NCBI GenBank assembly: GCA_019747795.1
Contig: JAIEQK010000074.1
Coordinates: 1 to 37,746 of the forward strand
DNA: 37,746 bases
Direction of reading: 5' to 3'
From: Gammaproteobacteria bacterium
GTDB lineage: Bacteria; Pseudomonadota; Gammaproteobacteria; Ga0077536
In this document: positions 8,618-16,596 of the stretch, piece after piece
Layout: each line of letters opens with the position of its first letter
Position numbering within the stretch: position 1 is the first letter of the stretch
Notes under the pieces: model-generated
Seen by the model: only the letters and a program-made list of their open reading frames with translations
Told to the model about the DNA's origin: nothing
Database searches by the model: none
Program-made: the position numbers and the translations under genes

Positions 8618-8697
8618 GTCGGACTTCAGTCCGACATGCCATTCCAGAGCCCTCGTAGAAGCCCTGGAAGGAATGTCGGGTGCAAGTCCGACCTACA
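8613..8697. repeat. REP-like inverted repeat with 24-nt arms
   Basis: Left arm 8613-8636 reads TGTAGGTCGGACTT, then CAG, then TCCGACA. The right arm 8674-8697, read in reverse complement, is TGTAGGTCGGACTT, GCA, CCCGACA: 20 of 24 positions match. Inner parts (ATTCCAG and CTGGAAGGAAT) can pair imperfectly. This type of short dispersed hairpin is familiar from intergenic regions of gammaproteobacteria. It begins within the last codons of mtgA and supplies its stop, and ends 15 nt before the stop of the convergent oxidoreductase gene, so it can also act as a two-way terminator. Confidence 0.7.
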
Positions 8698-8711
8698 GGG
8701 CCCGCAGCCAC

Positions 8712-9743
8712 TCAGTGCCCGAGGCGCTTTGCCTCTTCGTCCATCACCACCGCGATGCGCCCGAGCGCGCGGCGCGCGAGCACGTCGTCCATGGCCTGGT
8801 GCACCTTGGTGAGCGGGTAGGTGACGTCGACCACGGGCTTGATGCGTCCCTCGTCGAACCAGCGGAACAACTGGCTCATGTTCGCGCGTACGCGGTCTTC
8901 GTAGTGGTAGCGCAGATCGTTCGGGCTCCAGCCGTAGTAGAGCCCCATGTTCAAACCACACACGCTGAGATTCTTGACGAGCAGCAGGTTGGCCGGGATC
9001 TGCGGAATCTCACCACCCGCGAAACCGACGGGCATGATGCGCGCCTCTGGCGCCATGCAGCGCAGCGACTGCATGAAGACTTCGCCACCCACCGGGTCGT
9101 AGACCGCGTCGACGCCGCGTCCATCGGTCAGCGCCAGCACGTCCTCGCGAAAGTCGCGGGCGCGGTAGTCGATGCCGTGATCGGCGCCGTGAGCCTTGGC
9201 GAGCGCGAGTTTCTCCGGCGAACCGGCAGTCGCGATGACGATGGCGCCGAGAATCTTGCCAATCTCGACCGCCGCGATGCCCACGCCGCCGCTCGCGCCG
9301 TGCACCAGCAGCCATTGCCCCGCTTGCACGTTCAAGAGGTGTGGCCAAGTGAGCGCCGCGGCGGAGGTCGCATAGGAGTTCGTGAAGGCGATGGCGCGAC
9401 AGAATTCCAGGCCGTCGGGAATGGCGAACACGTTCACCTCGCGCGCCGTCGCCTCCTCGGCCAGGCCGCCCCAGTCGAGCACCGCGCATACGCGGTCGCC
9501 CGCTTTGAAGCGCCGCGCCTCCGCGCCGGTCTCGGTCACGATGCCGGCGACTTCGGTGCCGGGCGTGAAGGGCAGGGGCGGGCGGCGCTGGTACTTGCCC
9601 TGGACCACCAGGCTGGTGGCGAAACTGACGCCTGCCGCCTGGATGCGGATGCGCACGTCGCGCGGGCCCAGCGCCGGCGGCGGCAGATCGGTGAGTTCCA
9701 GGCGATCGAAGGTCGTCCACTCGCGGACCAGTAAACCCTGCAT
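8712..9743 (-). CDS. NADPH:quinone oxidoreductase-like medium-chain dehydrogenase
   Basis: A 343-residue MDR-family protein of the zinc-free quinone oxidoreductase branch. The N-terminal GroES-like half has the RIRIQAAGVSFATSLVVQGKYQ and PFTPGTEVAGIV segments; the cysteine and histidine pattern for catalytic zinc is absent. The nucleotide-binding motif is VHGASGGVGIAAVEIGK, followed by AxGSPEKLALAKAHGADHGIDY. It probably reduces quinones or enoyl/enone substrates with NADPH in the cytosol. ATG 9743 was chosen because it aligns with the family N-terminus and is preceded by ACGGAA; an in-frame ATG at 9776 would add 11 residues. It is alone on its transcript and ends at the REP-like repeat. Confidence 0.88.
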   Translation of the reverse strand: MQGLLVREWTTFDRLELTDLPPPALGPRDVRIRIQAAGVSFATSLVVQGKYQRRPPLPFTPGTEVAGIVTETGAEARRFKAGDRVCAVLDWGGLAEEATAREVNVFAIPDGLEFCRAIAFTNSYATSAAALTWPHLLNVQAGQWLLVHGASGGVGIAAVEIGKILGAIVIATAGSPEKLALAKAHGADHGIDYRARDFREDVLALTDGRGVDAVYDPVGGEVFMQSLRCMAPEARIMPVGFAGGEIPQIPANLLLVKNLSVCGLNMGLYYGWSPNDLRYHYEDRVRANMSQLFRWFDEGRIKPVVDVTYPLTKVHQAMDDVLARRALGRIAVVMDEEAKRLGH

Positions 9744-9810
9744 GCTGTCGTTCCGTGCGTGTTGTGCTGGACGCATGGTAGCGCCGCCGCTCCCGCGTAG
9801 GGGAGGCGCC

Positions 9811-9834
9811 GCCTGTCGTCGGTGGACGACAGGC
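9811..9834. promoter_or_regulatory. Perfect 10-4-10 dyad, possible activator site
   Basis: GCCTGTCGTC (9811-9820) and GACGACAGGC (9825-9834) are perfect inverted arms with a 4-nt spacer. It lies between divergent genes, where a terminator is not expected. It centres about 174 nt upstream of the start site predicted from the sigma-54 promoter at 9971, the distance used by bacterial enhancer-binding proteins. The protein that would bind is unknown. Confidence 0.45.
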
Positions 9835-9970
9835 ATTTCGCTGCCTGCTCGTGTGGCGAGGCGGCCCGCGACGCGAGCTGTGAAGCAGTTCGCGCCCCGC
9901 CCATGAACCGAGTCACATTCGCGCGCCGGCCACCCTTCAATTCGCCGATTTGCCGCCGATTACCGGGCAT

Positions 9971-9985
9971 TGGCACAGCGCTTGC
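9971..9985 (+). promoter_or_regulatory. Sigma-54 (-24/-12) promoter
   Basis: TGGCACAGCGCTTGC matches the consensus TGGCAC-N5-TTGC at every defined position with exact GG/GC spacing. It predicts transcription starting near 9997, 40 nt before the ATG of the 58-aa gene, whose SD (AGGAG) is well placed. Activation by an unknown enhancer-binding protein is implied. Confidence 0.65.
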
Positions 9986-10036
9986 GGTTTCAATCCGCGA
10001 CGCCGGCCTTGCAGGCATCGGAGCAGGAGCACGCAC

Positions 10037-10213
10037 ATGAACGAACGTCTCGACACGAAGACCGACCACGACACCGCCTCGCGCACCGTGCGCCCGGTGA
10101 GCCGCGATCTCGACCGCGACGCGCCGCGCCGCGAAGCCGCCCCGGGTCAGTGCCCCAATTGCGGGCTCGACACCGGCGCGCGCGGCTGGCGCTACGTCTA
10201 CCCGACGCATTGA
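10037..10213 (+). CDS. 58-residue CxxC protein of unknown function
   Basis: A 58-residue, highly charged protein not assigned to a family. The first 35 residues are rich in Asp, Arg, Thr and Glu and look disordered. The C-terminal third contains CPNCG (a single zinc-ribbon knuckle) followed by LDTGARGWRYVYPTH. One CxxC pair cannot bind zinc tetrahedrally alone; a dimer, the C-terminal His, or redox activity are possibilities. AGGAG stands 7 nt before ATG 10037. The strong sigma-54 promoter 50 nt upstream, and a codon composition like its neighbours, support a real gene. It is separated from the MFS gene by 140 nt and a small hairpin. Confidence 0.65.
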   Translation: MNERLDTKTDHDTASRTVRPVSRDLDRDAPRREAAPGQCPNCGLDTGARGWRYVYPTH

Positions 10214-10219
10214 TTCGAC

Positions 10220-10235
10220 GCCGCCTCGCGGCGGC
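10220..10235 (+). terminator. Small GC hairpin after the 58-aa gene
   Basis: GCCGCC-TCGC-GGCGGC starts 6 nt after the stop codon. The stem is only 6 bp and no T-run follows, so termination is weakly supported. Confidence 0.3.
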
Positions 10236-10353
10236 TCATGACTCTCCGCCCGTCGGCCTCCTGGCGGGCGTCGCGGCGCCTCCCCGACCGCGCGATTGTG
10301 CGGCCCTGCGCCGAAGGCTAACCTGCGCCACCTTCTTCCCGGCGCGTTCTCGC

Positions 10354-11553
10354 ATGGCCCCGAAATCCCACGCACGCTGGCTGGTGCTGCTCGGCGTGTG
10401 GGTGATCTACACCGCCTTCGGCCTGGTGGCCGCGAGCCTCGCGCCGCTCGTCAAGCAGATCGAGCACGACCTCGGCATGAGCCACGCGCAGATGGGCGGG
10501 GTGATGGGCGCGTGGCAGCTGGTCTACATCGTCGCGGCGCTGCCCTGCGGCGTGCTGCTCGACAGGCTCGGCGCGCGCTGGGCGCTGCTGCTCGGCGCGC
10601 TGTGTGTCGCGGCCTCCGCGTATTGGCGCGGCGAGGCGACGTCCTTCGCCGGGCTCGCGGCCGCAGTGATGCTGTTCGGCGTCGGCGGCCCGATCATCTC
10701 TGCCGGCGCGCCCAAGGTCATCGCGCAGTGGTTCCAGGGGCCGAGCCGTGGACTCGCGATGGGCATCTATATCACCGGACCGGCGCTCGGCGGCGTCGCC
10801 TGCCTGACGCTGACGCCTGCCTGGCTGCTGCCGCGCTTCGACAACGACTGGCGCTTCATCCTGAGCCTGTGGGCAGGTGTGACGGTGGCCGCGGGCCTGG
10901 TGTGGCTCGCGCTGGCCTCGTTGCCCGGCGTGCGCGACAAGACCGACGAGAGGCAGTCCTCCAGTCATGAGCCCCACCGCGAAGTGCTCATGGGCCTGCT
11001 GCGGCTGCCGAGCGTGCGCCTGGTGCTGGGCATGGCGGTCGGCGTGTTCATGGTCAGCCACGGCATGAGCAACTGGCTGCCGGCCCTCTTGACCCACGGC
11101 GGCATGCCCGAGGTACAGGCAGGCTACTGGTCCTCGGTGCCGACCCTGGTAGGCATTCTCGGCTCGCTCACCATCCCCCGGCTGGCGGTGCCGGAACGAC
11201 GCTTCCTCATCCTCGCCCTCTTGAGTTCGGCGATCCTCGCCGCGAGCGTGCTGCTGCAGTTCACCGCGCCGGCGGCGCTGTTTCCCGGCCTGGTGCTGCA
11301 GGGCATCGCGCGCTCGACCTTGACCACGGTGCTGATGCTGTCGCTGGTGGAACTCCCCGAGGTCGGCGCGCGGCACGCCGGCGTGGCGTCGGGGCTGTTC
11401 TTCGGCGCGGGTGAAATCGGCGGCATGCTGGGCCCGCTGATCCTGGGCGTGCTGTACGACTGGACCCATGGTTTCGCCGCCGGACTGGTGTTGTTCACGG
11501 CAGTCGGGGCGGGTCTGCTGGCCGGCGCGTGGCGGCTACGCGCGCTGGCCTGA
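10354..11553 (+). CDS. Major facilitator superfamily transporter
   Basis: A 399-residue inner-membrane protein with about 12 hydrophobic helices and a central cytoplasmic loop (about residues 200-215, charged DKTDERQSSSHEPHRE). The MFS motif A appears between helices 2 and 3 as GVLLDRLGARWALLLG. The overall pattern resembles CynX/NimT-type transporters or other anion/organic-acid permeases. It was started at ATG 10354; the frame is open further upstream but that part has no membrane character. It is followed 49 nt later by Rieske oxygenase genes, so uptake of their aromatic substrate is a reasonable inference. Confidence 0.88.
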   Translation: MAPKSHARWLVLLGVWVIYTAFGLVAASLAPLVKQIEHDLGMSHAQMGGVMGAWQLVYIVAALPCGVLLDRLGARWALLLGALCVAASAYWRGEATSFAGLAAAVMLFGVGGPIISAGAPKVIAQWFQGPSRGLAMGIYITGPALGGVACLTLTPAWLLPRFDNDWRFILSLWAGVTVAAGLVWLALASLPGVRDKTDERQSSSHEPHREVLMGLLRLPSVRLVLGMAVGVFMVSHGMSNWLPALLTHGGMPEVQAGYWSSVPTLVGILGSLTIPRLAVPERRFLILALLSSAILAASVLLQFTAPAALFPGLVLQGIARSTLTTVLMLSLVELPEVGARHAGVASGLFFGAGEIGGMLGPLILGVLYDWTHGFAAGLVLFTAVGAGLLAGAWRLRALA

Positions 11554-11602
11554 GCGAGGCAGCGCGCGCTAGCATGGCGCGCACCCGGGGGAGGCGTGAC
11601 CG

Positions 11603-12091
11603 ATGGATTTTCTCGCGCTGTCGCCGCTCGAGCGGCAGTACGAAGTCGAGCAGCTGCTCGCGCGCTACGTGCACTGCATCGACGACGACCGACTGGAAGC
11701 CTGGCCCGAGTTCTTCACCCGGCGCTGCGACTACCGCATTGTCGCGCGTGAGAACGCCGAGCGCGGCCTGCCGCTCGCGACCATCGCCTGCGATTCGCGC
11801 GGCATGCTCGAGGATCGCGTGGTGTCGCTGCGCAACGCCAACATCTACGGCTGGCATCGCTATCGCCACCTGGTCGGCAGCGTGCTGCTGCTGGAAGTGC
11901 ATGCCGAGGAGATCGTCGCGCGCAGCCACTACGCCGTGTTCCGCACGCGCGGCGAAGGCGTGGGCGAGACCTACAGCGTCGGCACCTACGACGACCACAT
12001 CGTGTTCGATGAAGGGCAGCTCCGCTTCCGCGCCAAGCTCGTGACCTACGACACGCATCGCATCGACAGCCTGCTGGCCACGCCCCTGTGA
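11603..12091 (+). CDS. Ring-hydroxylating dioxygenase beta (small) subunit
   Basis: A 162-residue protein of the cone-shaped SnoaL/NTF2-like fold used by ring-hydroxylating dioxygenase small subunits. Typical segments are VEQLLARYVHCIDDDRLEAWPEFFTRRCDYRIV, the RVVSLRNANIYGWHRYRHLVGS region, and the ending FRAKLVTYDTHRIDSLLATPL. It is structural in alpha3-beta3 enzymes and carries no cofactor. GGGGGAGGCG precedes ATG 11603. It is 10 nt upstream of the alpha gene, an order (beta before alpha) opposite to most dioxygenase operons. Confidence 0.88.
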   Translation: MDFLALSPLERQYEVEQLLARYVHCIDDDRLEAWPEFFTRRCDYRIVARENAERGLPLATIACDSRGMLEDRVVSLRNANIYGWHRYRHLVGSVLLLEVHAEEIVARSHYAVFRTRGEGVGETYSVGTYDDHIVFDEGQLRFRAKLVTYDTHRIDSLLATPL

Positions 12092-12101
12092 GGTTCCCGC
12101 C

Positions 12102-13352
12102 ATGACCGCCTTCGCGTTCGACCTTCCCTGGCCGCGACCCGCGAGCGGCTGCGCGGTGCCCTACGCGGTGTTCACCGCGCAAGAAGTCTTCGCGGTTGAG
12201 CAGGCGCGCATCTTTCGCGGACCGCACTGGAGCTTCGTCGGACTCGCGGTCGAAGTGCCGGCGCCTGGCGATTTCAAGACCACCTATGTCGGCGCGGTGC
12301 CGGTCATCCTGCTGCGCGATCGCGACGGTGAACTGGTGGTGCTGGAAAACCGCTGCGCGCATCGTGGCGCGCTCGTATGTCGCGAACTGCGCGGTCGCCA
12401 GAGCCGGCTGGCCTGCGTCTATCACCAGTGGACCTACGACCTGCACGGCCGCCTGCTGGGCGTGCCGTTTCGCGGCGGCATCGAGGGTCGTGGCGGCATG
12501 CCGGCGGACTTCGATCCGGCCGCGCACAACCTCAACCGGCTGCGCGTCGCCTGCTTGCACGGCCTGGTGTTCGCGAGCTTCGACCACGACGTCGAGCCGC
12601 TCGAGGACTACCTGGGCGAGATGGTGGTGGCGAGCATCGCGCGGCTCTGCGCGCGGCCGCTGAAGCTGCTCGGCGACCAGCGCCAGTTCATGCGTGGCAA
12701 CTGGAAGCTCTACGCCGAGAATACGCGCGATCCCTACCACGCGAGCCTACTGCACCTGTTCCATACGACCTTCGGCCTGTACCGCTCCTCGCAGCAGGGC
12801 GCGACCCTGATGGATCCGCGTCACCGCCACACCATGCTCTACACCAAGGCCGCGACCTCCAGCGCCACCGTCGATGCCGAGGTGTACCAGGACGTGCGCA
12901 GCTACGACACCCGATTCAAGCTCGCAGATCCGTCACTGCTCGCCGGGCGCAAGGAATTCGACGATGGCATCACGCTCGTCATTCTCTCGGTGTTCCCCAA
13001 TCTCGTGCTGCAGCAGATCGCCAACACCCTCGCGGTGCGTCAGCTCTGCCCGCGCGACGCCGCGAGCTTCGAACTGGTGTGGACGCAATTCGGCTACGCC
13101 GATGACGACGCGGAGATGGACGCGATTCGGCTCAAGCAGGCCAATCTCATCGGTCCGGCGGGCTTCGTGTCGATGGAGGACGGCGAGGCCGTCGAGATAG
13201 TGCAGCGCGCGGTGGCTGAGGCCGGCGACGCCCATTCCTACGTCGCCATGGGCGGCGGGCGCGCGGAGGACGCGGCGCACCTCGTGACCGAGAGCGCCAT
13301 CATCGGCTTCTGGGAGGCGTGGCGGGCGGCGATGGGCGTGCCCGAATCCTGA
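12102..13352 (+). CDS. Rieske non-haem iron oxygenase alpha (large) subunit
   Basis: A 416-residue catalytic subunit that hydroxylates an aromatic ring using O2 and electrons from a reductase. The Rieske [2Fe-2S] ligands are Cys85-x-His87 (CAHRG) and Cys105-x2-His108 (CVYHQW). The catalytic-iron region is ENTRDPYHASLLHLFH with bridging Asp210 and ligands His213 and His218; the third carboxylate is probably in GPAGFVSMEDGE near the C-terminus. The sequence is closest in style to the anthranilate/salicylate/terephthalate type. No ferredoxin or reductase gene is in the window, so electrons must come from elsewhere. The convergent hairpin at 13357 ends the unit. Confidence 0.92.
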   Translation: MTAFAFDLPWPRPASGCAVPYAVFTAQEVFAVEQARIFRGPHWSFVGLAVEVPAPGDFKTTYVGAVPVILLRDRDGELVVLENRCAHRGALVCRELRGRQSRLACVYHQWTYDLHGRLLGVPFRGGIEGRGGMPADFDPAAHNLNRLRVACLHGLVFASFDHDVEPLEDYLGEMVVASIARLCARPLKLLGDQRQFMRGNWKLYAENTRDPYHASLLHLFHTTFGLYRSSQQGATLMDPRHRHTMLYTKAATSSATVDAEVYQDVRSYDTRFKLADPSLLAGRKEFDDGITLVILSVFPNLVLQQIANTLAVRQLCPRDAASFELVWTQFGYADDDAEMDAIRLKQANLIGPAGFVSMEDGEAVEIVQRAVAEAGDAHSYVAMGGGRAEDAAHLVTESAIIGFWEAWRAAMGVPES

Positions 13353-13356
13353 AACG

Positions 13357-13382
13357 ACGAGCGCACCCGAAGGTGCGCTCGT
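13357..13382. terminator. Bidirectional hairpin terminator between convergent genes
   Basis: An 11-bp perfect stem (ACGAGCGCACC / GGTGCGCTCGT) closes a 4-nt loop that reads CGAA on plus and TTCG on minus, giving the stable C(UUCG)G tetraloop in the minus-strand RNA. It lies 4 nt after the oxygenase stop and 36 nt after the stop of the minus-strand VPLPA gene. Confidence 0.65.
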
Positions 13383-13417
13383 GACGTGTGCCGGCCGGGC
13401 GGCCGGAACGCGATGGG

Positions 13418-14020
13418 TCAGGCGCGGCGGCGACGCAGCGCGAGACCGGTCAGGGCGGAGCCCAGCAGCCAGCCGGCCGCCGGCAGCGGCACGGGCGCGG
13501 CCGAGATCTGCAAGTGATATAGCCAGTTGGTGCTCGGCGCGTCGTCCAGGTTGAAGTCGCCGAGACCGTCGAAGTCGAAATCGGCATAGCCACTGACCGC
13601 GACGAAGTACTGGCCCGCCGCGCTCAGGGTGAACACCAGCTTGCTGTCGTAGCCGGGGCCGCCATCGTCGTCAGTGGCCAGCAGCGTGCCATCGGTGCCG
13701 AACAGGCCGACGATCGGATCGTTGTTGGTCTCAGGGCCTTCCGGCGCCGCGACGGTCAGGGTCACTACCTGGTTCGCGCCGAGGGTGAAGGCGTAGAAGT
13801 CCGGGTCGCTGTTGTCGCTCAACACGGTGCCGAAGATTGCGACTTCACCACGCAGGCCGAACAGGTTGATGGCGCCGCCCTCGCTCAGGGTGCCGAGGTC
13901 CTGGGCGGTCAGCACGCTGCCGTTGTCCACGGCAATGTTTTCGGACGCGGCCTGGGCGCCGAGCGAGGTGGCGCCGAGCAGGCCGAGAGCGGTGGCGAGG
14001 GCCATGGAACGGATTGTCAT
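13418..14020 (-). CDS. Secreted PPC-type protein with VPLPA-CTERM sorting signal
   Basis: A 200-residue exported protein. A signal peptide (about residues 1-24, cleaved after GAQA) is followed by one beta-sandwich resembling the bacterial pre-peptidase C-terminal (PPC) domain: DPDFYAFTLGANQVVTLTV, NDPIVGLFGTDGTLLATDDDGGPGYDSKL, and AAGQYFVAVSGYADFD. Asp-rich loops could bind calcium. The C-terminus has VPLPAAGWLLGSALTGLALRRRR: sorting motif, one membrane helix and a basic tail, the PEP-CTERM variant recognised by exosortase. AGGAG is 8 nt before the ATG. No exosortase gene is in the window. Likely an extracellular or cell-surface protein of unknown role. Confidence 0.9.
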   Translation of the reverse strand: MTIRSMALATALGLLGATSLGAQAASENIAVDNGSVLTAQDLGTLSEGGAINLFGLRGEVAIFGTVLSDNSDPDFYAFTLGANQVVTLTVAAPEGPETNNDPIVGLFGTDGTLLATDDDGGPGYDSKLVFTLSAAGQYFVAVSGYADFDFDGLGDFNLDDAPSTNWLYHLQISAAPVPLPAAGWLLGSALTGLALRRRRA

Positions 14021-14166
14021 TCGAATTCTCCTTGAAAGTCGGGCGGGTCGCCGGAGGGGGCGCTACATGCCTGCAGGGTACGCCTCAACGGCCCGCCGGA
14101 CGAGGCGGCGCGAGCGATTTCGCACGTCCCGCGACGCCCTGTAACAATCGTTGACAAAACCTCGCC

Positions 14167-15309
14167 TCAACGCACCTGGCGGAAGGTGCTGCGCACCTCG
14201 TTCAGGAACAGGGCGGGCTGTTCGAAGGCCGCGAAGTGGCCCCCGCGGTCGAGCGCGTTGTAGTGGATGAGCTTGGTGTAGCGCTCTTCGCACCAGCGCC
14301 GCGAGGCGCGGAAGATCTCGTGGGGATAGACGCTGACGCCCACCGGCACGTGGATCTGCGGCTTCTCACGGAAGAGCATGTTGAACGACTCCCAGTAGAT
14401 GCGCGCAGAGGAGGCGCCGGAGGCGGTCAGCCAGTACATCATCACGTTGTCGAGCAGTTCGTCGCGGGTCAGGACGTTCTCGGGGTGACCGTGACAGTCG
14501 GTCCAGGTCCAGAACTTCTCCATGATCCACGCGCATTGCCCCACCGGTGAATCGACGAGGCCGTAGCCGACGGTCTGCGGCCGGGTGCTCTGCTCCTTGG
14601 AATAGCCCGAATCCGAGTCGAAGTAGTACTGGATGCCGGCCAGTGCGGACTTCTCCTGCTCGGTCAGATCGGTCATCACCGCCGGGCTCGGTGACAGGAG
14701 CGGCATGTTGGTGTGGATCGCCGCGCAGTGCTTGGTCTCCGTCATGCCGATGCTGTGCGTGACGGCCGAGCCCCAGTCGCCGCCCTGCGCGACCCAGCGC
14801 TTGTAGCCGAGGCGCGCCATGAGCTGACCCCAGGCGCGGCCGATGCGCTCCACGCTCCAGCCGGGCAGGGTCGGTTTCCCTGAGAAGCCGAAGCCGGGCA
14901 GCGTCGGACACACGACGTGGAACGCGTCGGCCGCGTCACCGCCGTGGGCGACCGGGTCGGTGAGCGGGCCGATGACCTTCAGGAATTCGATCACCGAGCC
15001 CGGCCAGCCGTGGGTCATGACCAGCGGCAGCGCGTTCCTGTGCGGCGACTTGATGTGCAGGAACTGGATGTCCAGGCCGTCCAGTTCGGTGATGAACTGC
15101 GGCAGCGCGTTCAGCGCGTCCTGGCAGCGATACCAGTCGTAGTCGTTGCGCCAGTAGGCCGCGAGCTCCTGCATGTAGGACAGCGGAATGCCCTGGCTCC
15201 AGCCGCCGGGCGTTTCGCGTTCCGGCCAGCGCGTATTGGCGAGTCGGCGCTTGAGATCGGCAATGGCGCTCTTCGGCACCTTGATGCGGAATCGTTTCAC
15301 TTTGCTCAT
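14167..15309 (-). CDS. Epoxide hydrolase (alpha/beta hydrolase with EHN domain)
   Basis: A 380-residue enzyme adding water to an epoxide. The N-terminal EHN segment (FRIKVPKSAIADLKRRLANTRWPE, with GGWSQGIP) marks the microsomal/juvenile-hormone-type branch. The oxyanion loop is HGWPGS, the nucleophile is Asp in GGDWGS, and the catalytic His is in DRGGHFAAFEQP near the C-terminus. There is no signal peptide. AGGAGAG lies 7 nt before ATG 15309. It could process epoxides formed by oxygenases, but there is no direct operon link to the Rieske genes. The MauG-like gene upstream (same strand) ends 69 nt before it. Confidence 0.92.
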   Translation of the reverse strand: MSKVKRFRIKVPKSAIADLKRRLANTRWPERETPGGWSQGIPLSYMQELAAYWRNDYDWYRCQDALNALPQFITELDGLDIQFLHIKSPHRNALPLVMTHGWPGSVIEFLKVIGPLTDPVAHGGDAADAFHVVCPTLPGFGFSGKPTLPGWSVERIGRAWGQLMARLGYKRWVAQGGDWGSAVTHSIGMTETKHCAAIHTNMPLLSPSPAVMTDLTEQEKSALAGIQYYFDSDSGYSKEQSTRPQTVGYGLVDSPVGQCAWIMEKFWTWTDCHGHPENVLTRDELLDNVMMYWLTASGASSARIYWESFNMLFREKPQIHVPVGVSVYPHEIFRASRRWCEERYTKLIHYNALDRGGHFAAFEQPALFLNEVRSTFRQVR

Positions 15310-15378
15310 GGCTCTCTCCTTGGGGACCTCGCGCCCGCGGGGCTCCCCACGGCGCGGGCCCAAGGTGCCCTGCGCGGA

Positions 15379-16524
15379 TCATTTTTTCAACAAAGCTTCG
15401 AAGCGCGCGTCCGTCAGGGTGGCGAGAAAGGCCAGCAGCAGGTCGATGCGCTCCTCGCCCAGTGGCTGGCCCTGGCGCAGCTCCGTGGCATCGAGCGTGG
15501 CCGGATGTTCGGCGGGGCCCCAGGGCGCACCGGTCTCCGGATTGATGCGATTGGCGGCGTTGTCCACCAGGTGCTGGTTGTAGAAGAAGATCGCGGTGCG
15601 GAGATCGCGGAATACGCCGTTGTGCATGTAGGGTCCGGTGACCGCCACGTTGCGCAATGTCGGGACGCGATAGCGGCCGGCCTGCGCCGGGTCGGCGACG
15701 AGCGGATTGCCCGCCAGGCCCGGATCGCCCTGTGCGGCGGCGGGAAGCGCGGGATTGGCCGGCACGCCGATATTGAAATAGCGCTGATTCGAGAAGGGCT
15801 CGCGCGTCTCCCTGCCGGTGCTGCCGGCCAGGTGACAGGCCGTGCAGTTGGTCAGGGTCGAGAAGAACAGGCGGCGCCCCTCCTCCTCGGCATCGGTGAG
15901 CCGCGCCTCGCCGCGCAGCCAGCGGTCGTAGCGCGAATCGAACGCGGCGAACTCGGGCGTGCGCTCAAAGGCAGCGAGCGCGGCGCGAAGCGCGGCGAAG
16001 GCTGCCTGTTCGTTGCTGAAGACGGCCGGGCCGAAGCGCGTTTCGAACGCGCGGACGTGCGCCGGGTTCTCGCGCACCCGCGCCACCACCGCGGCCGCAT
16101 CGGCCATGCCCATCTCCGCCGGATTCAGGATCGGCTGGCCGGCTTGTTCGACCAGGTCGGAGGCGCGGCCGTCATGAAACAGGCCGCCGCGCCAATGTCC
16201 TTCCGCATCGCGCTGGAACGGCGGTACCAGCGAGGCGTAGGCCAGGCTGGGCGCGTTGCGCGTGCCGATGGAGTGCCCGTCGTCGCCGAGCGAGGCGGCC
16301 GCCCGCACGCCGTTCTCCCGTCCATCGCTGAAGGCGCGGGCGGGATCATGGCAACTCGCGCAGGACTGGCTGCGGTTGCGCGACAGGTTGCGATCGAAGA
16401 AGAGCGCGCGACCGAGGTCGATCAGGGCTTGGTCGCCACCTGGGGCCGTCGGCGGGCCGACGGGCGCGGCGACGCAAGGGCCGATCGACAGCGCCAGCAG
16501 AAGGAGTACAAGTAAACGAGACAT
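15379..16524 (-). CDS. Dihaem cytochrome c peroxidase / MauG family protein
   Basis: A 381-residue periplasmic protein with signal peptide (about 1-20) and two c-type haem motifs, CASCH (55-59) and CTACH (227-231). The spacing and NPAEMGM, RNAPSLAYASL and RVPTLRNVAVTGPYMHNG segments are characteristic of the bacterial cytochrome c peroxidase/MauG family. It reduces peroxide or carries out MauG-like oxidation of another protein. No recognisable MauG substrate gene is adjacent. The SD before ATG 16524 is weak (GGAACG). It is on the same strand as, and 69 nt upstream of, the epoxide hydrolase. Confidence 0.92.
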   Translation of the reverse strand: MSRLLVLLLLALSIGPCVAAPVGPPTAPGGDQALIDLGRALFFDRNLSRNRSQSCASCHDPARAFSDGRENGVRAAASLGDDGHSIGTRNAPSLAYASLVPPFQRDAEGHWRGGLFHDGRASDLVEQAGQPILNPAEMGMADAAAVVARVRENPAHVRAFETRFGPAVFSNEQAAFAALRAALAAFERTPEFAAFDSRYDRWLRGEARLTDAEEEGRRLFFSTLTNCTACHLAGSTGRETREPFSNQRYFNIGVPANPALPAAAQGDPGLAGNPLVADPAQAGRYRVPTLRNVAVTGPYMHNGVFRDLRTAIFFYNQHLVDNAANRINPETGAPWGPAEHPATLDATELRQGQPLGEERIDLLLAFLATLTDARFEALLKK

Positions 16525-16596
16525 GGAGAGCGTTCCGCGATCCCGCCGGGAGCCTTCACCGGCGCTCGGGCATGATGCCACAGGCGTCGCGTCCTC

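Noticed and set aside
13676-13695. Sigma-54-like TGGCACG-N4-TGGC on the minus strand inside the VPLPA gene
   Set aside because: It lies in coding sequence with no downstream gene of its own and lacks TTGC, so it is a chance match; it shows the background rate for such motifs.
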